Below, piece by piece: positions 50,074-58,911 of a stretch of DNA of 64,000 nucleotides. Origin of the DNA: an uncultured Aquimarina sp. (lineage in GTDB: Bacteria; Bacteroidota; Bacteroidia; Flavobacteriales; Flavobacteriaceae). The DNA lies in the NCBI GenBank assembly GCA_947500545.1, contig CANMSO010000009.1:62001-126000 (forward strand), given 5' to 3'. Numbering within the stretch: the first letter of the stretch is position 1; every line of letters starts with the position of its first letter. The notes beneath the pieces were generated by a model, which saw only the letters and a list, made by a program, of their open reading frames with translations, was not told the origin of the DNA and searched no databases. A program made the position numbers and the translations under genes.

Positions 50074-52704
50074 TTATTTCAAATATTGTTTAGCATTCTT
50101 AAGCGCCTCTTCAATACCAGCCGGATTTTTACCTCCTGCCGTTGCGAAAAATGGTTGACCACCACCTCCACCTTGGATATACTTTCCAAGTTCACGAACC
50201 ACTTGGCCCGCATTTAGTTTTTTCTCTTCGACTAAATTCTTAGAAACATAACAAGATAATAATGCTTTACCATTTTGTTCTGTTGCGAACACGATAAAAA
50301 CATTTTCTACTTCCCCTCCTAGTTCAAACGACAAGTCTTTAATTCCTGCGGCATCCAAGTCTATGTTTTTCGCTAAAAAATTAATTCCGTTCACATCTTC
50401 AAATTGAGATTTAAGATCTCCTTTTAGATTTTTAGCCTTATCCTTAAGCAGTGTTTCAATCTGTTTTTTCAGGCTAGTATTTTCTTCTTGTATAGATTTA
50501 ATAGCTTTAATAGGGTCTTTGGTTTTAAGAACCGCTTTTACCTCTCCGTAAGCTTCAGACTGAGTTGTGAAAAAATCTTTTGCCGCATCACCAGTAATAG
50601 CCTCAATTCTTCTTACTCCCGCTGCAATTGCACTTTCTGATGTAATTTTAAAATGCCAAATACTACTTGTGTTTTGAACATGCGTACCACCACACAACTC
50701 CATAGATTCTCCAAATCGAATTGCCCTCACACTATCCCCATATTTTTCTCCAAACAGGGCTATTGCTCCTTCTGCAATTGCTTGATCATAGGAAATACTA
50801 CGCTGTTCTTCTAGCGGAAGTTGCTCCCTGATCCTAGCATTCACAAAATCTTCTACTTCTTTTAGCTCCTCTGTAGATACTTTGGCAAAATGAGAAAAAT
50901 CAAATCGTAAATTACCGCTATGCACCATCGACCCCTTTTGCTCTACATGAGTCCCTAGAATTGTTCGCAATGCCTGATGCATTAGATGAGTTGCCGTATG
51001 ATTAGAAGCCGATCTTGAGCGTTGTTTTTTATCTACCACAGCAGTTAATGTTTCATTGATATGCTTAGGCAAATTCTTCGTGAAATGAATGATAAGATTA
51101 TTCTCTTTTTTGGTGTCTATAATATACACAACATCTCCATTGGGGACTTCCAGATAGCCCTTATCTCCAACTTGTCCTCCACCTTCTGGATAGAAAGGTG
51201 TTTTATCAAAAACGAGTTGATATAATTCCCCATCCTTTTTACTTTTTATTTTTCGATATCGGGTAACTTTAACATCAGAAGAAAGGCTATCATAACCTAT
51301 AAAGCCCTCAGTCGTGCTATCCAGTAATATTTCCCAATCACCTGTAGAAACTTGAGATGCTGCTCTTGATCTGTCTTTCTGCTTTTGCAGTTCGGTTTCA
51401 AAACCTTTTTCATCCAACTCATATCCTTGCTCGCTTAGAATTAAAGCAGTAAGATCTATAGGGAAACCGTATGTATCATATAACTCAAATGCCTTCTCTC
51501 CTGAAACCATTTTCCCTTTTGTCTTTTTTATCACACTATCCAGCAACACCAATCCTTGATCTAATGTCCTTAGAAAAGAATTTTCTTCTTCCTTAATTAC
51601 ATTAACAATTAGATTTTTCTGGGCTTTCAATTCTGGAAAAGCACTACTCATTTGTTTGCTCAATGTCTCTACCAGCTTATAGATAAAAGGATCTTTGGTA
51701 TCCAGGAATGTAAATCCGTATCTAATCGCTCTTCTTAAAATTCTTCTGATTACGTAACCTGCTCCGGTATTACTTGGCAATTGCCCATCTGCTATTGAAA
51801 AAGCAACAGCTCTTACATGATCTGCAATTACACGTATGGCTACACTTACTTTTCCATCTTCATTGGCTGGCAAACTATCTTTGTCATATGTAGAATTCGT
51901 AATCGTTTCTATTTCCCTGATGAGCGGAGTAAAAACATCGGTGTCATAATTTGATTTTACACCCTGTAATACCATACAAAGACGTTCAAATCCCATACCA
52001 GTGTCCACATGCTGAGCAGGTAGCTTTTCTAATGATCCATCAGCTTTTCTATTAAACTGCATGAAAACAAGGTTCCAGATTTCTACAACTTGAGGATGAT
52101 CTGCATTTACCAAGTCACGTCCAGGGGTTTTAGCTTTTTCTTCATCAGAACGAATATCAACATGGATTTCTGAACAAGGTCCACAAGGTCCCTGGTCTCC
52201 CATTTCCCAGAAATTATCTTTCTTGTTTCCCATAATAATACGATCCTCTGATACAATAGCTGTCCAAAGATCATATGCTTCCTGATCCATTTCCAGGTTT
52301 TCATCTTTTGCTCCTTCAAAAACAGAAACGTATAGTATATCTTTATTTATACCATATACTTCGGTAAGTAATTCCCAAGCCCATTGAATTGCCTCTTTTT
52401 TAAAATAATTTCCAAAACTCCAGTTTCCCAGCATTTCAAACATCGTATGGTGATAGGTATCCATCCCAACTTCTTCAAGATCATTATGCTTACCACTTAC
52501 TCTAAGGCATTTTTGCGTATCTGTAAGACGGTTATTTTTTGGTGTACCATTGCCCAAAAAGAATTCTTTAAACTGGTTCATCCCTGCATTGGTAAACATT
52601 AAAGTAGGGTCATCTTTAATTACCATGGGCGCAGATGGCACAATATCATGTTTTTTGGATTTAAAAAACTGTAAAAACTGATTTCTGATTTCTTGGGATT
52701 TCAT
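50074..52704 (-). CDS. alaS: alanyl-tRNA synthetase
   Basis: An 876-residue class II synthetase of standard length. The N-terminal catalytic core (about 1-460) starts EIRNQFLQFFKSKKHDIVPS and has MFTNAGMNQFKEFF and HHTMFEMLGNWSFGNYF. The editing domain (about 555-740) has the metal-binding HTATHLMHQAL and MELCGGTHV motifs. A coiled linker leads to a C-terminal DHHA1 domain ending in YIQGGGGGQPFFATAGGK. It charges tRNA-Ala and hydrolyses mischarged Ser- and Gly-tRNA-Ala. It is divergent from the M23 peptidase gene across 207 bases. Confidence 0.97.
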   Translation of the reverse strand: MKSQEIRNQFLQFFKSKKHDIVPSAPMVIKDDPTLMFTNAGMNQFKEFFLGNGTPKNNRLTDTQKCLRVSGKHNDLEEVGMDTYHHTMFEMLGNWSFGNYFKKEAIQWAWELLTEVYGINKDILYVSVFEGAKDENLEMDQEAYDLWTAIVSEDRIIMGNKKDNFWEMGDQGPCGPCSEIHVDIRSDEEKAKTPGRDLVNADHPQVVEIWNLVFMQFNRKADGSLEKLPAQHVDTGMGFERLCMVLQGVKSNYDTDVFTPLIREIETITNSTYDKDSLPANEDGKVSVAIRVIADHVRAVAFSIADGQLPSNTGAGYVIRRILRRAIRYGFTFLDTKDPFIYKLVETLSKQMSSAFPELKAQKNLIVNVIKEEENSFLRTLDQGLVLLDSVIKKTKGKMVSGEKAFELYDTYGFPIDLTALILSEQGYELDEKGFETELQKQKDRSRAASQVSTGDWEILLDSTTEGFIGYDSLSSDVKVTRYRKIKSKKDGELYQLVFDKTPFYPEGGGQVGDKGYLEVPNGDVVYIIDTKKENNLIIHFTKNLPKHINETLTAVVDKKQRSRSASNHTATHLMHQALRTILGTHVEQKGSMVHSGNLRFDFSHFAKVSTEELKEVEDFVNARIREQLPLEEQRSISYDQAIAEGAIALFGEKYGDSVRAIRFGESMELCGGTHVQNTSSIWHFKITSESAIAAGVRRIEAITGDAAKDFFTTQSEAYGEVKAVLKTKDPIKAIKSIQEENTSLKKQIETLLKDKAKNLKGDLKSQFEDVNGINFLAKNIDLDAAGIKDLSFELGGEVENVFIVFATEQNGKALLSCYVSKNLVEEKKLNAGQVVRELGKYIQGGGGGQPFFATAGGKNPAGIEEALKNAKQYLK

Positions 52705-52835
52705 GAATTCTATTATATTGCTATTTATTTTAAAAAATCAAACAATTACCTATTAAACAGTGCTTTAAATGCGATTTTCATATAAAACATATTATTGATA
52801 TTTGTCGGTTTTTTCTACACTTTGCAACATTTTAC

Positions 52836-52876
52836 TATATTTGTTGCGTTGTCTTGTCTAAAAACAAGACTTTTTT
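52836..52876 (+). promoter_or_regulatory. -7 box with immediate leader hairpin before M23 gene
   Basis: TATATTTG (52836-52843) matches the -7 consensus. Eight bases later a 7-bp hairpin GTCTTGT-CTAAAA-ACAAGAC (52851-52870) is followed by six T, which together look like an intrinsic terminator at the very start of the transcript, 36 bases before the M23 start codon. No plus-strand gene is upstream for it to terminate, since alaS runs the other way. It may act as an attenuator or as a 5' stabilising stem. The spacing to a -33 TTG is not ideal. Confidence 0.45.
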
Positions 52877-52911
52877 GGTTGATATCCTGCAAAAATAGCA
52901 TATTTTAGATT

Positions 52912-53889
52912 ATGTCAAAGGTTAAATATTACTATGATAGTGAGACGCTTTCTTATCGCAGAATAGAGCAGAAGAAAGGGCGTAAATTTGGTTTAGCAGC
53001 TATAGGTATTATAGGTACCTTTCTAGCTGGTTTTATCCTTCTTTTGATATACTTAAACATCCCTCAACTAGAGACTCCTAAGGAAAAAGCATATCGTAGA
53101 GAACTTGAAAATATGCAGTTACAGTATGATTTAATGAATAAAAGATTGCAGCGTGATGAAGATATCCTAAACGAGATCGCTGAGCGTGATGACAATATAT
53201 ATCGTCTTTATTTTGGAGCACAACCTATTCCTGAAGAATTACGTAATGCCGGATTTGGAGGAGTTAATCGTTATAAAAACTTAGAAGGCTTTGATAATTC
53301 TGAAATGATTATCGAGAGTAGTGAGCGAATAGATAAATTAACCAAACAGATTGTTGTTCAATCAAAATCTCTTGACGAAATAGCAAATCTTGCCGAACAA
53401 AAAGAAGAACTATTAGCAACAATTCCTGCTATTCAGCCAATACAAAATTCTGACTTAAAACGTATGGCCTCTGGTTACGGATGGAGAAGTGATCCGTTTA
53501 CTAAAGCTAGAAAATTTCATTATGGTATGGATTTTTCTGCTCCAACCGGAACACCAATATATGCATCTGGTAATGGTGTTGTAAAAAGAGCTGATGCAAA
53601 CTCTACAGGGTATGGTAGACACATACGTATTGATCATGGCTTTAATTATGTGAGTCTATATGCGCATTTAAGTAAATACAATGTAAAGAAAGGGCAAAAG
53701 GTCAAGCGTGGTGATGTTATTGGCTATGTTGGAAATACAGGAAGATCAGTGGCTCCACATCTGCACTATGAGATTTTTAAAGATGGTAAAAAAATCAACC
53801 CTAGAAACTTCTATTATGGAAGTTTAACACCAGAAGAATTCGCTGAGATGCTTAAGGCATCCAATCTAATCAATGAAACTTTAGACTAA
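52912..53889 (+). CDS. M23-family metallopeptidase, membrane anchored
   Basis: A 325-residue protein with one membrane segment (about 27-48), a coiled-coil region (about 57-170, with several Glu/Leu heptads) and a LytM/M23 peptidase domain (about 185-300). Zinc ligands H203 and D207 (HYGMDFSAP) and H285, with catalytic H283 (APHLHYEIF), are all present, so it should be active against peptidoglycan cross-links. It stands first in a rightward group with CapA, MerR, LemA and TPM genes; the CapA gene starts 6 bases after its stop. Confidence 0.93.
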   Translation: MSKVKYYYDSETLSYRRIEQKKGRKFGLAAIGIIGTFLAGFILLLIYLNIPQLETPKEKAYRRELENMQLQYDLMNKRLQRDEDILNEIAERDDNIYRLYFGAQPIPEELRNAGFGGVNRYKNLEGFDNSEMIIESSERIDKLTKQIVVQSKSLDEIANLAEQKEELLATIPAIQPIQNSDLKRMASGYGWRSDPFTKARKFHYGMDFSAPTGTPIYASGNGVVKRADANSTGYGRHIRIDHGFNYVSLYAHLSKYNVKKGQKVKRGDVIGYVGNTGRSVAPHLHYEIFKDGKKINPRNFYYGSLTPEEFAEMLKASNLINETLD

Positions 53890-53895
53890 ACATCA

Positions 53896-55002
53896 ATGCG
53901 CAAAATACTTTTTCTTGTTATTATTTTTGGTTTCAGTAGTACAATGCAGGCCCAAAAATATTCAAAAGAAGTAATCGATTCGATGTATTCCGTCGCTCTA
54001 ATTACCAAAGAAAAATTAGCAAAGCCTAAGCAAATTAAAATCATGGCCGTGGGTGACATCATGATGGGAACAAACTTTCCAAATGACAGCTACCTCCCCC
54101 CAAAAGGCAAGGGTCCTTTTGATGATGTAAATGCCGTTTTAATGCAAGCCGACATCCTTTTTGGAAACCTAGAAGGCACACTCACAGATGAAGGTGAAAA
54201 TGCCAAAAGATGTTCTGACCCATCAAAATGTTACTCTTTTAGATCACCAGAATTATATGGAAAATACCTTGAAGAAACTGGGTTTGATGTAATGAGTATT
54301 GCTAACAATCATATTGGTGATTTTGGAGAAATCGGAATTAAAAACACTTCCAAAACTCTTGAAAAGCATAATATCGCTTATGCCGGAGTATTTGCACAAC
54401 CTTCTACAATCTTTGAAAAAAATGGAATTACTTATGGATTTTGTGCTTTTGCACCAAACAAAGATTGCATAAAAATTCATAACTTAACCAAAGCAAAGAA
54501 AATTGTAGAAGAGCTTAAGAAAAAGGTAGATATTGTTATTGTTTCTTTTCATGGTGGTGCTGAAGGCCTTAAACACACGCATGTAACCAGGAAAACAGAA
54601 CGATTTTATGGAGAAGACCGAGGGAACGTATATCTTTTTGCTCACACAGTGATTGATGCCGGAGCAGATATAGTTATAGGGCACGGCCCTCATGTTTCTA
54701 GAGCTTTTGAAGTTTATAAAAACAAGTTTATCGCATATAGCTTAGGTAATTTTTGCACCTATTCAAGGTTTAATTTAGATGGAATTAAAGGATATGCTCC
54801 TATTGCAGAAATTGAAATTGATCTTAAAGGAAATTTTATTAAAGGAAAACTTCATTCTGCTAAACAAATAGATGAAGTATACCCATTTATAGATGAGAAA
54901 AAAAGAGCGTTGAAAGAAATCAAGAAACTTACTGAAGAAGATTTCCCCGAGAGCAAGCTCTTTTTTGATGAAGATGGAAGTTTTACACAACAAAAAGATT
55001 AG
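53896..55002 (+). CDS. CapA-family metallophosphatase-like protein
   Basis: A 368-residue secreted or periplasmic protein with a signal peptide (about 1-19, TMQAQ). The CapA/PgsA domain (about 45-310) has KIMAVGDIMMGTNFP, FGNLEGTL, MSIANNHIGDFGE, VDIVIVSFHGGAE and IVIGHGPHVSRAFE, i.e. the Asp, Asn, His residues of a calcineurin-like metal site. CapA proteins take part in polyglutamate capsule anchoring in Bacillus, but in Bacteroidetes they are widespread without proven function. The MerR start follows the stop by 4 bases. Confidence 0.91.
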   Translation: MRKILFLVIIFGFSSTMQAQKYSKEVIDSMYSVALITKEKLAKPKQIKIMAVGDIMMGTNFPNDSYLPPKGKGPFDDVNAVLMQADILFGNLEGTLTDEGENAKRCSDPSKCYSFRSPELYGKYLEETGFDVMSIANNHIGDFGEIGIKNTSKTLEKHNIAYAGVFAQPSTIFEKNGITYGFCAFAPNKDCIKIHNLTKAKKIVEELKKKVDIVIVSFHGGAEGLKHTHVTRKTERFYGEDRGNVYLFAHTVIDAGADIVIGHGPHVSRAFEVYKNKFIAYSLGNFCTYSRFNLDGIKGYAPIAEIEIDLKGNFIKGKLHSAKQIDEVYPFIDEKKRALKEIKKLTEEDFPESKLFFDEDGSFTQQKD

Positions 55003-55006
55003 TATT

Positions 55007-55336
55007 ATGTATGTAAACTTACCAAAAAAGATGTACTATGGTATTGGCGAAGTTGCCGAAGCATTTGATGTTAATGCTTCTTTAATTCGTTTTTGGGAAA
55101 AAGAATTCGACATTCTGAAACCTAAAAAAAATGCCAAGGGTAATCGAAAATTCACTCCAGAAGACATCAAAAATCTTGAATTGATTTATCATCTGGTCAA
55201 AGAGCGTGGATTTACGCTAGAGGGAGCCAAAATTCATCTTAAAGAACAAAAACAAGAGGCACTTGACAGTTTCGATATTATTCGCAAACTAGAATCTATA
55301 AAAGGTCAACTTCTTAAAATCAAAGAACAGCTTTAA
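55007..55336 (+). CDS. MerR-family transcriptional regulator
   Basis: 109 residues from ATG 55007; a longer frame from 54965 would overlap capA with non-conserved sequence and is rejected. The winged helix domain is YYGIGEVAEAFDVNASLIRFWEKEFDIL, followed by NRKFTPEDIKNLELIYHLVKERGFTLEGA. A C-terminal dimerisation helix follows but no Cys or other effector motif, so the signal is unknown. It lies between capA (4 bases) and lemA (31 bases, which contain a short GCCCAT palindrome) and could control the surrounding envelope genes. Confidence 0.93.
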   Translation: MYVNLPKKMYYGIGEVAEAFDVNASLIRFWEKEFDILKPKKNAKGNRKFTPEDIKNLELIYHLVKERGFTLEGAKIHLKEQKQEALDSFDIIRKLESIKGQLLKIKEQL

Positions 55337-55367
55337 GCCCATAATGGGCATTTAATATATTTTTATT

Positions 55368-55970
55368 ATGAAAAAACTTTTAATCCCAATACTAGTACTT
55401 ATTGTAATAGGAGGTGTTTTATACACATTATTTGCGGGTAGATATAATAACGCGATAACTCTTCAGGAAGACGCCAAAACTGCTTGGTCAAATGTAGAAA
55501 GTGCTTACCAAAGACGTAGTGATCTTATCGGGAACTTGGTAAAAACAGTACAAGGTGCAGCGGATTTTGAACGTACAACCCTAAAAGAAGTAATAGAAGC
55601 AAGATCCAAAGCTACTTCGGTAAACATAGATCCTAGTAATATTACTCCGGATCAAATGGCTCAATTTCAACAAGCGCAGAGCGGGTTGACATCTGCTCTA
55701 TCCAGATTACTGGTAACTGTAGAACGTTATCCAGACCTAAAAGCCAATCAAAACTTTCTAAATTTACAAACACAATTAGAAGGAACAGAGAATCGAATTA
55801 ACGTTGAACGTAACCGCTATAATGAAAGTGTAGGGACATTTAACAAGTACATAAAAATCTTTCCGAATAATATTATCTTAGGGCTTTTCGGAAGTTTTAA
55901 TGAAATGGCAAGATTTGAAGCTGATGAAGGTGCAGAAAAAGCACCAGATGTAGATTTTGATTTTAAATAA
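55368..55970 (+). CDS. LemA-family protein
   Basis: A 200-residue protein with an N-terminal membrane segment (about 4-22, IPILVLIVIGGVLYTLF) and the LemA helical bundle: YNNAITLQEDAKTAWSNVESAYQRRSDLIGNLV, then LTSALSRLLVTVERYPDLKANQNF and QLEGTENRINVERNRYNESV. LemA proteins face the periplasm and are of poorly known function. The next gene starts at the base after its stop, and both following proteins carry TPM domains, a pairing that is common. Confidence 0.95.
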   Translation: MKKLLIPILVLIVIGGVLYTLFAGRYNNAITLQEDAKTAWSNVESAYQRRSDLIGNLVKTVQGAADFERTTLKEVIEARSKATSVNIDPSNITPDQMAQFQQAQSGLTSALSRLLVTVERYPDLKANQNFLNLQTQLEGTENRINVERNRYNESVGTFNKYIKIFPNNIILGLFGSFNEMARFEADEGAEKAPDVDFDFK

Positions 55971-56408
55971 ATGTCAAAAGTAGAAGATTTTCTCACCGCA
56001 GATCAGGAACAACAAATTGTTGCCGCGATCCGGCATGCAGAAAAAACTACCTCGGGAGAAATACGTGTACACCTTGAAAAACATACCGATTTGGATGTTT
56101 TGGATAGAACACGAGAACTATTTCATTCGCTTAAAATGGACAATACCATCCAACGCAATGGCGTGTTAATCTATGTAGCTGTAGAAGATCACAGATTTGC
56201 CATTTATGGGGACCAAGGTATTAATGATGTTGTTGCAAATGATTTCTGGGAATGCACAAAAGATGCGATTCTAAACCAATTTAAAGAAGGTGATTTTACC
56301 CAGGGATTAATAGACGGTATTCTTAGAGCGGGAGAACAATTACAAAAATATTTCCCTTGGGATCGTGGTGACACCAACGAACTTTCAGACGAAATCTCAA
56401 AAGGATAA
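55971..56408 (+). CDS. TPM-domain protein, soluble short form
   Basis: A 145-residue TPM (TLP18.3/Psb32/MOLO-1) domain protein: FLTADQEQQIVAAIRHAEKT, TSGEIRVHLEK, NGVLIYVAVEDHRFAIYGDQGIND and the QGLIDGILRAGEQLQKYF helix. It has no signal peptide or membrane segment, unlike its neighbour. TPM domains are known as acid phosphatase-like or structural modules. The genes are contiguous with no bases between stop and start on both sides, so lemA, this gene and the next are translated from one message. Confidence 0.92.
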   Translation: MSKVEDFLTADQEQQIVAAIRHAEKTTSGEIRVHLEKHTDLDVLDRTRELFHSLKMDNTIQRNGVLIYVAVEDHRFAIYGDQGINDVVANDFWECTKDAILNQFKEGDFTQGLIDGILRAGEQLQKYFPWDRGDTNELSDEISKG

Positions 56409-57212
56409 ATGAATACAACCAAACACTTTATATTATCCTTATTATTTACACTTGGTACGTTCTCGATATCCATTCATACGGTCTATGCGCAAAGACAAAT
56501 CCCTGCTAAACCAAAATTACAAACTTCAGTCTATGATGAAGCATCTATGCTTTCTAAAGGCCAAGCAAATCGCCTAGAAGATAAACTTGTTCGATATTCT
56601 GACACTACATCTACTCAGATTGTAGTAGCCACAATAAACTCCTTACAAGGAGAAAATATAGGTTTATATGCTGCAGAATGGGCTCATGAATGGGGCATTG
56701 GACAAGAAAAAGAAGATAATGGGGTTTTTATTCTGGTTGCCAAAAATGATCGAAAAATATGGATCGCTACAGGTTATGGAGTAGAAGAAAAATTAACCGA
56801 TTTTACCTCTAAAACGATTGTCGATCAAATCATTACACCAGAGTTTAAAAGAGGTGACTTTTATAGTGGATTAGACAAAGGAACCACAGCTATCTTTCAA
56901 GTACTAGATGGCACTTTTGAAGGATCCAGAAAAAAGGAGAAAGATATACCTATTGGACAACTGGTTTTATTATTGATTTTCTTCATAATCATCATAAGAG
57001 CTTTTTCTAAAAGCAATCATAGAAATAATGGTGGTAAAGGAAATCGAGGAAACAGATCCAGAGGAGGCAGTCTACTAGACGTAATCATCTTAAGCAATAT
57101 GGGTCGCGGAAGCTATGGCGGAGGGTCTAGTGGCGGCTTTGGCGGGGGTGGTTTTGGAGGCGGCTTTGGTGGAGGCGGTTTTGGTGGAGGTGGCGCCGGT
57201 GGGAGTTGGTAG
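56409..57212 (+). CDS. TPM-domain membrane protein with Gly-rich C-terminus
   Basis: A 267-residue protein. Signal peptide about 1-28 (TVYAQ), TPM domain about 35-170 (VYDEASMLSKGQANRLEDKL, TQIVVATINSL, VAKNDRKIWIATGYGVEEKL), a membrane helix about 180-197 and a cytoplasmic-type tail rich in Asn/Arg and then Gly/Phe (about 230-267, GGGFGGG repeats ending GAGGSW). This is the YgcG-like architecture that usually follows LemA. Exact role unknown; it may anchor an envelope quality-control complex. The Gly-rich tail explains the local rise in GC at 57100-57210. Confidence 0.93.
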   Translation: MNTTKHFILSLLFTLGTFSISIHTVYAQRQIPAKPKLQTSVYDEASMLSKGQANRLEDKLVRYSDTTSTQIVVATINSLQGENIGLYAAEWAHEWGIGQEKEDNGVFILVAKNDRKIWIATGYGVEEKLTDFTSKTIVDQIITPEFKRGDFYSGLDKGTTAIFQVLDGTFEGSRKKEKDIPIGQLVLLLIFFIIIIRAFSKSNHRNNGGKGNRGNRSRGGSLLDVIILSNMGRGSYGGGSSGGFGGGGFGGGFGGGGFGGGGAGGSW

Positions 57213-57314
57213 CATTAGATTGCAGTAATTATATTTCTTCATATTTGAAATACTATAGAAATACTGAGATTATATAAAATTGGAAAAATAAAATAGACCT
57301 AGTTAGTTCGCTAG

Positions 57315-58457
57315 TTACTTTACTTCATGCGGATAGTTCGTATTACGGTTCTGGAATCTAAGAATTGTGTCTTTTACGATTACACCTTTATCAACATTTA
57401 TCGCATTTTTTATCGTCATATTTTCATTCCAGCTTTCGCGACCAGATATCACAGAGGGCAAGTGCACAATTAATGCGGCAGAAATGGACCTGGAAGCACT
57501 TTCCCAAAAATAACTTGGCGTATGATCTACAGCATAATAATCAATTTTATCAATTGCTATGATTGGGTTTTTAAAAGTAGTAGGTTTTGCAAAATAAAAT
57601 CCCATACCTTCATCACAACTCACATCTATAATTAATGTACCAGGTTTAAGCATAGATTTTTCATCCTCTTTTACATAATCAATTGGATCATCTGTATCCT
57701 GATACGTTCCATTAATTATTATTTCAGATTCATTTATTAAATCCAATAACGGTCGTTCTGAACCATCGTGCTCAACAACAATCAATCGAGCCTCGTTCTC
57801 ATTTCCTTTTCTAAGTCTTGCATAATGCACATCTAAGACTTCTTCTCTAACCTCATGATCTGGTCTTTGAATACAGATAGTAATATCTCTAAAGCCATGT
57901 GCTTTTAGGGCGTAAATGGCACCTCTACTTACAGCACCAAAACTAAAAATGATTACTTTTCGTTGGTTTCCATAATGACCATCTATTCCTTTTAATTGAA
58001 GTGCGTGTATAACCGCACTATATCCAGCCATTTCATTATTTTTATAAAAAGTATGCCTTCCCATTTGTCCGTTAGGATTCCACACATACATATCTTCAAA
58101 AGCAATCAAGGTTAATTTTTTATCTATCGCTGTTTGCGTAATTTGCATTTGTTGGGCACAATGAGGATAGCCCCAAATAGTACCACCATCTTTTAGCTCT
58201 TCCAAATCAGATAAAATAGGCTTGGCAATAATGACAGAACCAATATCCGATAATATTTCACTTCGTGTAGCTATCCCACCTGTTAAGTCACTAATTTCTT
58301 CGTCTTTGATATTGAAAGGCGCTCCATAACCTTTCTCAAAAATAAGTTGTCTGCGAATATGTTCTGGAAGTCTTTTTAGATGTTCTGGATGAATAGGTAC
58401 ACGTCTTTCATCTTCTTTTTTTGAAGTTCCAATAACACCCATTTTAAAAAAAGTCAT
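57315..58457 (-). CDS. alanine dehydrogenase/PNT-family protein, N5-(carboxyethyl)ornithine synthase-like
   Basis: 380 residues from ATG 58457; ATG 58442 (MGVIGTSKK) is an alternative, and the longer frame to 58502 adds an unlikely leader. The N-terminal domain has GTSKKEDERRVPIHPEHL (Arg that binds the carboxylate), IIAKPILSDLEEL and WGYPHCAQQ with the catalytic His; these fit carboxyethylornithine synthases better than alanine dehydrogenase. The NAD-binding domain has IIFSFGAVSRGAIYALKAHG, and IDVSCDEGMGF lies further on. It would condense pyruvate with an amino acid side chain or act as a related opine-type dehydrogenase. Confidence 0.8.
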   Translation of the reverse strand: MTFFKMGVIGTSKKEDERRVPIHPEHLKRLPEHIRRQLIFEKGYGAPFNIKDEEISDLTGGIATRSEILSDIGSVIIAKPILSDLEELKDGGTIWGYPHCAQQMQITQTAIDKKLTLIAFEDMYVWNPNGQMGRHTFYKNNEMAGYSAVIHALQLKGIDGHYGNQRKVIIFSFGAVSRGAIYALKAHGFRDITICIQRPDHEVREEVLDVHYARLRKGNENEARLIVVEHDGSERPLLDLINESEIIINGTYQDTDDPIDYVKEDEKSMLKPGTLIIDVSCDEGMGFYFAKPTTFKNPIIAIDKIDYYAVDHTPSYFWESASRSISAALIVHLPSVISGRESWNENMTIKNAINVDKGVIVKDTILRFQNRNTNYPHEVK

Positions 58458-58502
58458 ATTCTTTTTGAATTGAAACGAATTGCAGAGTAATGACATGAGC
58501 AA

Positions 58503-58911
58503 AGCGTAAGATTAAAATCACTATTAGATAGTTACTCCCTAGCAATCAGGCATTAAGTTGACCACTAGAATTTTATTAATCAAAACAAGAGCTTAAAAAA
58601 AGAAAGTCTCAGCAATTCGCCAAAGTAGTGCGAAGGAATAATTAATATCAATAAATAAGTAATACTATGGCAAAGATACTTTTTTAAAACCCATTATAAG
58701 GATAATACCTAAGCAATATCTATTAACATATAAAATAGAAACCATCGGTCTTTTAATTGGAAAAGTTTACCGAAAGTTTTGAAATTGAAATGCTGAATAA
58801 AATTATTGTTAATACCGTATAAGCCTTATGAATGACCTAATAGGTGTTTACTCAAAAAATTACCTTTAAACAAAATTTTAGTTACACATTGAAATGAGCA
58901 AATAATAAACG
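58503..58911. other. intergenic region, 409 bases
   Basis: No gene is visible. TATCTTTG on the minus strand (58678-58671) is an exact -7 consensus and could serve the carboxyethylornithine-synthase-like gene with a leader of about 210 bases. A short inverted repeat TTCGC-N9-GCGAA lies within 58612-58636. The remainder is AT-rich with no long frame or repeat. Confidence 0.35.

Noticed and set aside
54965..55006. Longer start for the MerR gene overlapping capA
   Set aside because: The added residues are unrelated to MerR proteins; the ATG at 55007 lies 4 bases after the capA stop.
55337..55349. GCCCATAATGGGC palindrome between merR and lemA as a terminator
   Set aside because: The stem is only four to six pairs with almost no loop and no clean T run; a MerR site is possible but the spacing to any promoter box is not convincing.
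57100..57210. GC-rich short tandem repeat
   Set aside because: It is fully explained as Gly/Phe codons in the tail of the TPM-domain protein.
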